From NCBI RefSeq assembly GCF_964340395.1, contig NC_135552.1:751001-815000 (forward strand): DNA of 64,000 nt, in the 5' to 3' direction. This stretch comes from Glandiceps talaboti. Its lineage: Eukaryota > Hemichordata > Enteropneusta > Spengelidae. The notes beneath the pieces were generated by a model that was not told the origin of the DNA, made no database searches, and saw only the letters and a list, made by a program, of their open reading frames with translations. Every line of letters begins with the position of its first letter. Within the stretch, counting starts at the first letter, position 1. A program made the translations under genes and the position numbers. This document shows positions 11,137-21,749 of this stretch, in pieces.

Positions 11137-13042
11137 TAGCTCCGCTGTCATCGAAAGCTGAAAGCGTAGCTTTATGTATAGGCGGGTATTGAGGTATAGA
11201 GTAGGTGAATCATTGGTGTCCGTCAACTTTTTATATTTTCATCATCTTCTCAGAGTGACAGTCAGAATTCTTCGATATTTGGTGTGCATGTTCCCTGTGG
11301 GGAGGCTATTCAGATTTGTTCATGCCAAGTTGATCTGTGCCATTTTAAATTTTTTATGATATTTTCATCATCTCCTCAAATACTACTTGTCAGATTGCTT
11401 TGATATCTGATGTGTTGATGCGCAGGGGTAGCTTACTCAGATTTGTTAATTTCAAGTCAGCACATCTTCTTTTCTATTTTTTATGATTTTTTTTTTCGTA
11501 ATTTAATAAAAAAAATTAATATGTTAATGAGCATTGTGACCGACGCCATATTGGAAATCAGTCCACGAGACTTTAAGTAAACTGCCACTTTTCAAAAGAA
11601 ACTATTGACGTCAAACAAGCAATGTAATATGTGCTATAGTCATAATTCTACACATTGTGCACCCAAATGACAAGTGTTTGTTTGAAACAGGGTTGTAAAC
11701 TTCAAATCCAAATTTTGCACCCCTTCCGCAATACCCTCATTTAAATACAATCTATCCTCCAGATAGTGACACTTTGAATGGCTGCTCACGGGCCTTATTT
11801 TTCGGTATTTTCAACTCGCCGTAACTTTCACTAGAGTCCCCCATTTTAGATACTGAAAACGCCTAAACCTCAACTGACATCTCTTCTTTCATGCCAGCAA
11901 AATAAATTTCGGCATTACATTTTATGAATACCAATTTTCCGACGAATTCGGGACGCATACTTGAGGCCCTAAAATTTTGACCCGGTTTTTCGCTCATAGT
12001 TTCCTCAATACAGACTGGAAAGTTTACAAATTTCACAAAAAGTTGGATTTTTATGTGTTTTAGATAACCGTGGCAAGTAAATTTAGTAGGATTGTTGTGT
12101 AACGGTCCGGACCATTGAAGAATTTTCGGTAGAAAATGACTGATTTGACCCAGAAGTTGAAGCTGGCCTTGTTCGACCGGGCGATTTACCACAGCCATTG
12201 AACGCGGGAGTTTTTGGTACTCACTAAAATCACACTTCAGACCCACTATAAAAGTTTGATGTTTTCAGATAACATGTAACTTGTGATTAATTCTATATTG
12301 TCGTGTAATTTGGAGTGACAGTGAACTAGAATGAAGACAACTCGCGTAAGCAAGGCGAGGCATGCCTACGCCATAAAGGCATGCAGGTGAAGTTAAGAGC
12401 AGTACGTACAGTGAATCGACCAAACTGTGTTTATTGGCCGACAGTTTACATGTAAACACAGATAACTAGTGTTAGTTATCTGTGATGTATCGACATGAAC
12501 ATGTCTTGCCATTTCCAAAATGCAAATATTTGGCAAGTAAAAATAATTAAAATAATTACAACTTTAATTTGGCTTCAGACTTTGCATTATTATGATTTTC
12601 GTATCTTTCCCCGTTTTACATGTAAATCCGAAAAGGTTCTCTCTAGTCATGCGTCAGTGATCATACCGGGGCTGCTTTGAGTACGAGCGAGGTGAAGCAT
12701 GTTGAGGTATTTTGTTGAGAATTATAAATATTGCGAAATGTCAAGTACAAGGTGCAAATACAATGGAATGATGAAAAAAAATTGGCCGAGTCTGCTGACA
12801 GGCGCCGTCACAAGACACTCCGCAAATTTAAATATTAGACGATGTTATGTCTACTACAAGTTGAATGTTTTTGACAATTAAGCTTATGGACAATGTTTTT
12901 GGTAAATTTGTTAGAAAATTGAAATTCGAATTGCCTCAAAATTATTTTAGATCCCTAGTTTATTTCATTCATTATTAAAATTTTCCAGGGTTAAAACTGT
13001 AAGACACTGGAATTATTTATAGCCAACCTCAAAAATCCTGTG

Positions 13043-13079
<37 letters not shown>

Positions 13080-13283
13080 CATTTCCCAGTCATTATTTTT
13101 CTGAGATTTTGTGTAATTTTCATAACAGTAATTTTTTTTATAAAATGGTGACTATGGTATAAAAGTACAATATTTTACCAACTTTCTGTGTAAAATGTGT
13201 TTTATAGTGAGACATCATATGAAACCACTAACCACTTTATTACATCGCTACCAAAATAAAAACTAAAAAGAACAGCGGAGCTA
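11137..13283 (+). mobile_element. Family B element with private cargo (B1)
   Basis: The ends are inverted repeats TAGCTCCGCTGT (11137) and ACAGCGGAGCTA (ending 13283). A 5' hairpin folds TAGCTCCGCT against AGCGTAGCTTTA just inside the left end. The first ~575 bp (to 11712) and last ~430 bp (from 12850) match copy B2 at 30874-32843, but the 1.1 kb between them is unrelated to B2's middle. That middle holds an unrecognised minus-strand open frame (about 110 codons below 12200) and a 12-bp-stem hairpin at 12457-12484. A (GT)n run lies at 13043-13070 in the 3' part. No transposase or Rep/helicase is encoded. Confidence 0.7.
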
Positions 13284-13544
13284 TTCAACTGTCAAGACAA
13301 TTTAGCTAATTTGTTGCTTTGCTAAAGATATGATAAGCGTCCTTTCAGTGTGAGCTGTCAGTCATCAATAAAACAATGGGATAGTGACGACAGTATGTCA
13401 ACTGAGGATGTCGCCTTGTTGTGTGAACTGTACCGCTTTTCAGTGGCCTTTCTTGAAAATATGAATAGAATGGGAGAAATTAGTATTCTGCTGCCTGTAT
13501 TGTTTTTCATCTACATACATCTTGATCATTATCCTCAACCAATA

Positions 13545-16500
13545 ATCTACAACACACAAGAATTATTGCATCTGAACAAGAATTATGCCAAACTCAAATG
13601 CACTGCAGATGTATGGTTTACAATCCAGATCTCTAACCCACAGAGGAGTAAGGGGAGGCTCACGTAAACTGAAGTCAACTCGCACTACCAATAATCACTC
13701 CAATCCTGCTTACATCACTAATATCTCACCACTTCAACAGCCTATCATCAACCATATAAATATTCAATTGTCTCGCAACAAAAGTTTTAAAGGACAAACT
13801 AAAAGAAATGACCGTGTTAATAATCAAATCTTGAAGTCTGATCTTTTAACTCTAGCCACATGGAATGTCCAAAAGGGCATTGATATATTTTGTGTTCCAG
13901 AGTCATGGCTACCGGAATCTGAAGATGATCCTATTCTCAATGATTACACACCAAATGGTTATTCTTTCAAACACCTTCCCTGCAAAGCTAAATCAACCAC
14001 AGTGACTGGTTCTGCCCATGGGGGCACCTCCCAATGCTAAAAATAAGCTGACAGTTCCTAAATTCCTAAGTGAGTTTGGCTCAGCTATTGAAAACTACGC
14101 TGCATGTGCATCAAACGTAGTCCTTACTGGTGACTTTAACATTCATGTGGACAATGTAAATGATACTAACGCTAGGAAGTTTCTAGACCTACATTGTACT
14201 GACTTCCTGCAACTTCACTCAGTATGTTGAACATCACACCCACAAACATGGACAAACGTTGGATTTAGTTACATGTATATGTAACAATGAGTCTCTCATA
14301 TCATCTCTTCATGTGGATGGTTTACGTTCCTCTGATCACAACCCGGTTGTTGCCAAGTTATCTCTCCCTAAACCACGTCGACTCAAAAAAAGAAATTACT
14401 TATCGCCAACTTGCAAAAATTTCAACTGAACATTTGAGAAAGATCTTGACAGCATTACAGAATTCTCTGATCCACCGTCTGATCTTATTGATGCTGTTAA
14501 TACTTATAATACCAAACTTAGAGAACTTCTTGACAAGCATGCACCCATAAAAAAGTGTGTTGTTACTATTAGACCGGATTGTAAATGTAAATGGATCGTT
14601 TTTGTAAATTTTTCATTACACGCAAAATCAATGCACATTTCATTATATATGTATCAGTATATATATGACAATAAAACACATATCATATCATAAATAGACA
14701 CTGTGCTGAAAAGCAGTGGCGCAAGTCAAAACTTGAAATTCACCGACAAATATATCGTGAATCTTGTAAAAATATCAACTTCCTCATCTGCAACGCCAAA
14801 GTGACCTACTACAAAGATCTCATTGAAAAGAATGCACATGATCAAAAGTCTCTCTTCAAAATATTGTCATCAATTTCATCATCACCTAATGACACTTTGC
14901 TTCCGTCTCACAAATCTGAACTGGAATTAAGTAACCGTTTCTGTGATTTTTTCATGCAAAAGATCATTGATATCCGCTCAAGTCTAGATGCTCAAAGCTC
15001 AGCTGTTGACTTTAGCAATGTGGAAGTCATCTCTTCAGAATCTCTTGATTGTTTTCAACCAGTATCAGAGAAGGAAATTCACGATATCATCAGGGGTGCA
15101 CCAAACAAGTCAAGTAGTTTAGATCCATTGCCAACATCATTTGTCAAGCTGTGTCTTGATAAACTACTCGTGATTATCACTTGGATTATTAATTTGTCAC
15201 TCGAATCTGGCTTTGTACCTCATTTATTGAAATCAGCAGTTGTCACACCACTTAAAAAGAAACCCATGCTCGATCCGGAAATTCTCAAAAACTTTCATCC
15301 AATTTTCAATCTACCGTTTCTGTCTAAGTTACTTGAAAAGATAGTTGCTGCTCAGCTCACAGACTTCTAGAATAATAACCTTTTATTTGAGCCACTTCAG
15401 TCTGCCTACAAACAACACCACAGTACCGAAACAGCACTTCTCCTTGTACATAATGATATTCTGAGTGCACTCGACTCCGGACAAATTGTTCTTCTTGTTC
15501 TTTTAGAGTTATCCACAGCGTTTGATACCATAGATCACGAAATACTTCTAAAGCGTTTGTCAGATCTTGGTATCAAAGGAACTCCTCTTAAATGGCTTTA
15601 CTCATACCTCACAGACAGATTTCAATCAGTTAAAGTAAATGGGAAAATGTCACATGCTCAATTGCTACGGTTCTGAGTACCTCAGTGTTCTGTCCTAGGA
15701 CCTCTATTGTTTACTATTTATATTTCACCACTCGGTCAGATCATTCGCCGTCATAAACTTCACCAATTCGCTGACGATAATGAACTGTACTTGTCTTTTA
15801 AGAAATCCAATACCACCTCTGTCGTATCTTCTATTGAAGAATGTGTCAACGATATTAAGAAATGGATGACGCAAAATAAACTGAAGTTAAATGATTCTAA
15901 GACGGAAGTCATTTTAATTCGTTCCAAATTTGATCATTCGCTGTTGCCTCTCACTTCCATCAACATATGGTCAAGCGTTATTGAAACTACTTCATCTGCG
16001 AGAAACATTGGTGTTATATTTGATGACAATTATACATTTCAACAACACATAATTACCACCTGCCACACCATTCACTTCCTCCTTCGTAAAATTGGACACA
16101 TCAGGAAATACCTCTCTCAGGATTCTTGTGCCACCCTCGTCCATGCTGTCATATCATCGAAGCTAGACTATTGTAATTCCTTACTATATGGTCTGCCTGA
16201 CGTTCACTTACAGTGCTTACAACGTGCCCAAAATACGGCAGCTAGGATTATTACGCGCACCAGGAAATGCGAACACATAACCCCTATTCTAAAACAACTT
16301 CATTGGCTTCCAGTATCTCATCATATTGTTTTCAAACTTCTGCTCATCACTTATAAAGCCCTAAATGGATTCTGTCCACAATATCTCAAGAACTTAATTA
16401 CACCTCTTTCTTCATTACTCACTCTTTGTTCATACACCCAAATGGAATCTGGTTTCCTATGGTCGCCGCTCCTTCTCTTCAGCAGCTCCTGAACTTTGGA

Positions 16501-16616
16501 ACTCTCTACCCCTGGACATTAAAACCTCTCCTAATGTAAACATTTTCAAAAGACGCTTGAAAACTCACATATTTCAGAGAGCTTTTTCATCTTCTTTCTA
16601 ACTCTAAGCACCACTG
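13545..16616 (+). pseudogene. Decayed CR1/L2-like non-LTR retrotransposon (LINE1)
   Basis: Pieces of one ORF2 follow in order but in different frames. An RGVRGGSRK-type block precedes the endonuclease (13610-13670). APE endonuclease remnants follow (ATWNVQ; VPESWLPE; VLTGDFNIHVDN at 14120-14158; SSDHNPV about 14320). Reverse transcriptase comes next, with FDTIDHEILLKRL (15520), VPQCSVLGPLLF (15677) and the catalytic FADDNELYLSF (15765-15800), then the C-terminal LHWLPV...LLITYKALNGFCPQYL block (16295-16390). It has stops at 15368 and 15674, frameshifts, deletions inside the endonuclease, and a ~120-bp AT-rich insert at 14573-14695. It cannot be active. Family A/B/C elements flank or interrupt it. 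Confidence 0.88.
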
Positions 16617-17166
16617 AACATTCAAAGTTGGTATTAGGACAGTGTTCTATGACATAAATGTGCATATTCATTGTTGTTGTGATACGATCCAATATGGCCA
16701 CCTGGCAGCCATTTTGTTTGCGATTTTTCTATGTCCAAAGCCATAACTCAGACATGCTTGAACAGATCTCATTCAAAGTTGGTATTAGGACAGTGTTCTA
16801 TGACATACATGTGCATATCCATTTTCATCGTGATACGATGATCCAATATGGCTGCCTGGCAGCCATTTTGTTTGTGAATTTTACATGTCCAAAGCCATAA
16901 CTCAGACATACTTGAACAGATCACATTCAAAGTTGGTATTAGGACAGTGTTCTATGACATACATGTGCATATCCATTTTCATCGTGATATGATCCCCCAT
17001 ACCCTACCAATCCTTTATTGTTGTAGGCATGTTCCATGTCCAACAAGCAGACACAACATATCTAAGTCTGTTTGATGTTGTGTTGTTGTTGTTGTTGCGT
17101 GATCAGAGTAGTGATAATTCCTTAAAACCCAATCATAGCGGGAACTATGTCATTCTCAATGACTTG
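16617..17166 (+). mobile_element. Family C element, 5'-truncated (C2), inside the LINE1 3' UTR
   Basis: Three degenerate units carrying ATGGCNNCC...CCATTTTGTTTG and CATAACTCAGACATGCTTGA are followed by ATAGCGGGAACTA and the terminal hairpin GTCATTCTCAATGAC, then TTGT. The element ends against TTTCTTTGG, so its 3' junction lies in a T run, as in C4. The 5' hairpin is missing. Confidence 0.7.
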
Positions 17167-17236
17167 TTTTCTTTGGATATTTGGCACTATATAAATTCAT
17201 TAGATAGATAGATAGATAGATAGATAGATACAAATG

Positions 17237-17283
<47 letters not shown>
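17167..17283 (+). repeat. LINE1 3' terminus and (TAGA)n microsatellite
   Basis: TTTGGCACTATATAAATTCA resembles the GCGCTATATAAAT 3' terminus common in L2/CR1 elements, so it probably closes LINE1 beyond the C2 insertion. It runs directly into about 70 bp of TAGA/GATA repeats, broken once by ACAAATG. Confidence 0.6.
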
Positions 17284-17284
<1 letters not shown>

Positions 17285-17512
17285 AGTGAACAAACATTCA
17301 GAAATGTATGCAGATATGTCTAGCAACATGACCACACCCATAGCAACAGTCAAATGATCGCATATATTGCAAAGATAACAACATGGTTGGATACGATAGG
17401 CAACTGGATAGTCATTCAGCAAATGAACACCTATACCTAGCATGGATCAACATGCGGACCCGATAAACATTTTTAAAAGCTGTACAGTTGTGCAACAATG
17501 CCATTGGGACGC
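17284..17512 (+). mobile_element. Family A element, 3' end only (A2)
   Basis: Contains one CTAGCAACATGACCACACCC unit, the GGCAACTGGATAGTCATTCA block and the 3' terminal inverted copy GTACAGTTGTGCAACAATG with CCATTGG. No 5' half is present; the left side is the TAGA microsatellite. Confidence 0.65.
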
Positions 17513-17594
17513 AAATAAATAGTTTGCTAAATTTGACAAATACATGATTACAATACCTAGAAATAAATCAATACTTAGTATACACTGTTGATCT

Positions 17595-17880
17595 CTGAGT
17601 CTGAGTGCTACCTTGGAATATAGAACTCTATCAGTACTACCTTGGAAGATAGACCTTTATCAGTGCTACCTTAAAGAATATAGAACCTTATCACTGCTAC
17701 ATGTACCTTGAAAGATAGAACTCTATCAGTACTACCTTGGAATGTAGAACTCTATCTGTAGTGTACTACCTTGGAATGTAGCTTTGAAGATAGACTTTTA
17801 TCAGTGCTACCATAGAATATAGAACCGTATCAGTGTTACCTTACAAATTATAGAACCCTATCAGTGCTACCTTGGCATAT
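17595..17880. repeat. Degenerate ~28-34 bp minisatellite, left block
   Basis: Repeats of the form TATAGAAC...CTATCAGTGCTACCTTGG, about nine copies of uneven length. The same family resumes at 20435-20780, after 2.5 kb of other sequence that includes an inserted family A element. The two blocks may therefore once have been continuous. Confidence 0.7.
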
Positions 17881-18174
17881 ACCAGATTTAAACTGAATGT
17901 CTTCCGTAAGGGCAAAGTTTTGAGATTGTCTTTCCTACAGACAATTGTTGGAATACAACAGAACATACATGTCTGCAAGAAGTTGTTTTTTCTCATTGAT
18001 TGCTACTTGCCCATTGCTGTTAGTGATCTCCTGGCCAACCACAGCATGTAATGTGAAGCTTTATAGAACGTTGTAGCATAGCACTCACAGTAGAAAGAGT
18101 TTTAAAGGCCAAGAAAAAAAATTATTTCTGGTCAGTGCCCATCACTTAAGTACCCCCCTTCCCACGTTAATTTT
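17881..18174. other. Intronic sequence carrying a dispersed repeat end
   Basis: Begins CAGATTTAAACTGAATGTC followed by TTCCGTAAGGGCAAAG, which recurs at 45500-45535, so it is the edge of a dispersed repeat. Nothing else is recognised. Confidence 0.35.
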
Positions 18175-18221
18175 TAGCACAACTGAACTGAGGTTCAGTA
18201 GTGCTATAGGGATCGCCCGGC

Positions 18222-18259
<38 letters not shown>

Positions 18260-18615
18260 GTGTGTGTGTGTGTGTTTAAACAACTTAAAGTCAAAAACCG
18301 CTGAACCGATTGCCACGATATTTGGTGGGTCCATTACCTTGGGTGTCTAGTTGGGAAATTTTTCAAATCAAAATGATCGCATAACAGGTGTGCGATTTGG
18401 GTCAAAAAATGTGATTTTTGGTCAAAAAACTTAAACTCAGAAACTACTGGGCAGATTGGTACAAAATTTGGTGGGAACATTCTTAAGGGGATGTAAAGTA
18501 AGATTTGTCCATGACGGGATGATTCCATCAGTGATATGCAAATTAGGGCTAAAAATGTGTCTTTTTGGTTAAAAATCTATAATTCCAAAACTACTGAGCA
18601 GATTGGGCTGAAATT
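18175..18615 (+). mobile_element. Family A element, 5' part (A3)
   Basis: Starts TAGCACAACTGAAC with the partner arm GTTCAGTAGTGCTA. It then has GGGATCGCCCGGCG, (TCTG)n, (TG)n, and the first three degenerate units (CCGCTGAACCGATTGCC; CTACTGGGCAGATTGG; CTACTGAGCAGATTGG). It stops at GAAATTT where element F begins. The rest of the A sequence does not resume after F. Confidence 0.75.
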
Positions 18616-19110
18616 TAGTGCCTGTCCAAGGGTTGGCACTCTTTACCAAAATGTGGATGTTGGGCAAGGGCATCAAAATTTTGGTAAAGAGTGCCAGCCC
18701 GAGGGCAGGCACTAATTGTGATATTGCCCAGTGCATGTGTTATTAATTTTATTACACCGTTCACTCATTGTAGTCATCATTCATCATCATTCATCATCGA
18801 TAGAAGAAAAGTTTCTCTCTGATGATGCATTTCAAAATTGTACTTGCATATAAGCTTCTATTATGGACATGGCCTGCATTATTTGTAGGAGATCAAGTAT
18901 CCCCACAGCTAATCTGTGTAATGATATTTATTAAAATTTCTGCAAGAAATAAACTTTTGTGTCTCCCTTTAGTTACTTTGTCACCTCGAATGCGCAACAC
19001 TGGAAAACATGCGCATAAGAGAAGCACAACAGTCATAATAACTTCAGTGGGCAATAGTGCCGGGCATTAGTCTTTGCATGCACGGACAATATCACTGTGC
19101 AGGCAATAGT
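18616..19110 (+). mobile_element. Element F: long terminal hairpin, related in plan to families A-D
   Basis: 18616-18652 and 18677-18714 pair into a near-perfect stem of about 37 bp (TAGTGCCTG... with ...CAGGCACTA; inner part TTTACCAAAAT/ATTTTGGTAAA). Further right, GCCGGGCATTAG (19059-19070) is a diverged inverted copy of the outer arm. TTGCATGCAC...GTGCAGGCAA at 19074-19106 can form a last hairpin. The order of 5' hairpin, body, inverted arm copy and 3' hairpin repeats the family C plan. The interior is short and non-coding. The 3' limit is tentative. Confidence 0.5.
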
Positions 19111-20434
19111 CTATTTAAAGAAAATTATGTGATTTGATTCTGACAATGACAGCTTGTGTAAGAATGTCAAGGTGTAATAAATATCTATCATTGCCCTGAA
19201 CATGAAGTTGTGCAACAATGTACGTAAGATTTGCGGTATTTGTTTTACATCCTTGACAAAAAAACCTACCTACCCAATGTGATTTGATAGGTTGCCTGTT
19301 GAACAGCATTTTTATTTTCTCCTTATCTTTTATTTTTTATCACCAGCCACATTTTAATTTTGCCAAATTTTAAAGTGTCTATTGAATATTGTGATTGAGA
19401 TGGCAACAGCTGCCCCTCTATGTATACCCATCCTTTCATACTTAGTCTTTTTTCATGAAAACCTCAATTTCGAATTTCATTTTCAAGGACTCTAAATTGA
19501 TGGGCAATACAGTGATTTATTTTTCAATGACAGACGCAATAGTTTTTATTAGTTGACTTGAAAGCTGATGTTAACCATAAGAATTACATTAAATGATATT
19601 TGATTTAGGCAAAAGATATTGACAACAAAATTGAAAATCAGTCAAATTTTTCTCTTTTTAGGAGATGAATGACCATGGATGAAGATGAGGGGCAAGGTTT
19701 ATCGAACCTGTAAGAAAACCAAGAAAAGTTCAATTTAATTATTAGTGAGAGGTTGTAGAAATTATAGGACCTCAACTCTAACCAATACATGCAAATGACA
19801 AAGACCACTAGAATTCTGTAAAACAGCGCAAGTGAAGTACTTTTAATAAACAAGCAAGTTGAGGAAAATTTGATCCTAGCAGAATTGGCACTTTTTGTGA
19901 TGATGTTGTACTATTACAACTTTATTATACACAAATGTAATTGCTTGTTGCAATAAAGAATTCTGAAAAATACCTACCTGTCTTTTGTTTGTTCTGATGC
20001 AGCCCATTATCCATTGATGTGTAGTATGGTTGGTAACTTCAGACAAGTGTTAGCCCATGTGCCCTCTAATGATAGCCAAATTTTGTTGTTGTGAAAAAAC
20101 TGGCATTTCTTGTGCGTCACCATATAGTAAGAGATAGGGGAACACCAAATTTTGGTGCATAACTAGGAATTGGCTTAAGAGGGCACACTGTTTTTATCAC
20201 ACCTTTCATTTTAGTATTCCAGTATTCACACATTTCAGGTACACATAATATCTAGCTTTCCAAATGATGTGTCTTTATCAACAATTTAATATTATCTTCT
20301 CGCTTTCGGACACCTAAATATGGGCTAAAATTTGGTTCATTTTTCATGGCCCGCTTTTTTTTTTGGAATGACCCCATTTTGATGAGCAGGGGGCATGCAT
20401 ATGGCACCCATTTTACAAATCCTAGATCAAACAC
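19111..20434. other. Intronic sequence, nothing recognised
   Basis: About 1.3 kb of AT-rich sequence without recognisable exon, repeat ends or RNA gene. AATAAAGAATTC at 19951 could be a repeat-associated poly(A)-like signal, but no gene ends here. Confidence 0.4.
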
Positions 20435-20880
20435 TGATAGTACTCTATCAGTGCTACTTTAGAATATACAAAAATGTAGAACCATATCAGTGTTACCGTT
20501 GAATATAGAACTCTAGTATTAGTGCTATCTTGGAATATAGAACCCTATCAGTGCTACCTTGGAATGTACCAGTAAAACCTGATCATTGTTATCTTAGAAT
20601 ATACAAGACAGAAATGTAGAAGTCTATCAGTGCTACCTTAGAACAGGAGTCTATCAGTGCTACCTTAGAACAGGAGTCTATCAGTGCTACCTTAGAACAG
20701 GAGTCTATCAGTGCTACCTTAGAACAGGAGTCTATCAGTGCTACCTTAGAACAGGAGTCTATCAGTGCAACCTAGGAATATAGAACTCTATCAGACAGTG
20801 CTACCTTGGCATATTACAAGTAACAACGTACATGATTTGTACCAAGGTAGCACTGATAGTAGTAGCAGTAGAGTTCTATA
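20435..20880. repeat. Minisatellite, right block, with a 27-bp homogeneous core and an inverted last copy
   Basis: Continues the CTATCAGTGCTACCTT repeat of 17595-17880. Between about 20625 and 20770 six units are nearly identical at 27 bp (GAACAGGAGTCTATCAGTGC and so on). At 20841-20859 ACCAAGGTAGCACTGATAG is the same motif on the other strand, so the array is closed by an inverted unit. Exon 2 of BLOC1S1 lies only 175 bp downstream. Confidence 0.8.
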
Positions 20881-21054
20881 CTACAAATGTACATGTACAG
20901 ACAAATACATGTACCGTATATTATGAAATTCTGTGAAGGTAATTAAATTTGCAGTTCTGTACTTAGTACATATACTGTAGTAGGAACATTTCATGCAAAA
21001 CGGTGTAATTTGTTTACAACATATCAAGACATGCCTATTTTCTTTATTTTTCAG

Positions 21055-21127
21055 AAAAGAGAAGAAGGGAACTGTCTGCATCAGCTACATCATTTGCACA
21101 TGCCTTGGTTGAACATTTAAATTCAGG
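21055..21127 (+). CDS. BLOC1S1: BLOC1S1 exon 2
   Basis: The acceptor is TTTATTTTTCAG. The exon is 73 nt, entered in phase 1 and left in phase 2 at GG|GTATGT. It encodes EKRRRELSASATSFAHALVE followed by HLNSG, aligning with the basic EKRRRE block and the start of the long helix of vertebrate BLOC1S1. No indels relative to the family are needed. Confidence 0.93.
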
Positions 21128-21272
21128 GTATGTGTATGGCTATAGGACTTTCACAATTTGTAACCATTTTAGTTATTTCCAATGTCATACATACAATGTA
21201 GGCTTTGACCATAGACCATTTCATGTGAGAGATGTATCGAAACACAAAACGTGTGTTGGAGAATCATTTTAT

Positions 21273-21712
21273 TAGCACAACTGAACTAATAAAGTTCAGT
21301 AGTGCTATGGGCATGGTGCGGTGTAGATGTCTGTCTTAGTGTCTGTCTGTCTCAGTGTGTGTGCACAACTGAAACTCAAAAACCACCAGGCCTATTGCCT
21401 TGGTATTTGGTGGAGATATTACTTGTGGTGTCAAATTGTTCAAAGCAAAATGATCATATTACCGGTGTGTGACTTTTAAGTCAAAAAAGGTAATTTTGGT
21501 TAAAAAGTTTAAATTCAAAAACTACTGAGCAGATGGGTATGATATTTGGTGGGAATGTTCTTAGGAGTTTTTCGATGAAGAATTGTTCATGGCATGATTA
21601 TCCCATCAATGATATGCAAATTAGGTCTAAAACTGTGTCTTTCTGGTCTATTATCTATAATTCCAAAATTATTGAGTGGACCGGTAAAATATATACATGT
21701 ATGATCTCTATC
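21273..21712 (+). mobile_element. Family A element, diverged 5' part (A4)
   Basis: TAGCACAACTGAACTAATAA and GTTCAGTAGTGCTA form the hairpin. TCTGTCTG and degenerate units follow, up to about 21680. No A-type 3' end belongs to this copy before A5 starts at 21750. Confidence 0.65.
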
Positions 21713-21749
21713 CTTTCAGGCCGATCAGCGAGAGGTTGGATCATATTTT

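Noticed and set aside
11863-12246. Minus-strand frame of 127 codons in the B1 cargo
   Set aside because: It has no ATG at its start, no recognisable family and no splice context. It is mentioned only as part of the cargo.
13350-13667. 105-codon frame upstream of LINE1
   Set aside because: Its end reads into the LINE1 pre-endonuclease region in the wrong frame. The start has no recognisable protein.
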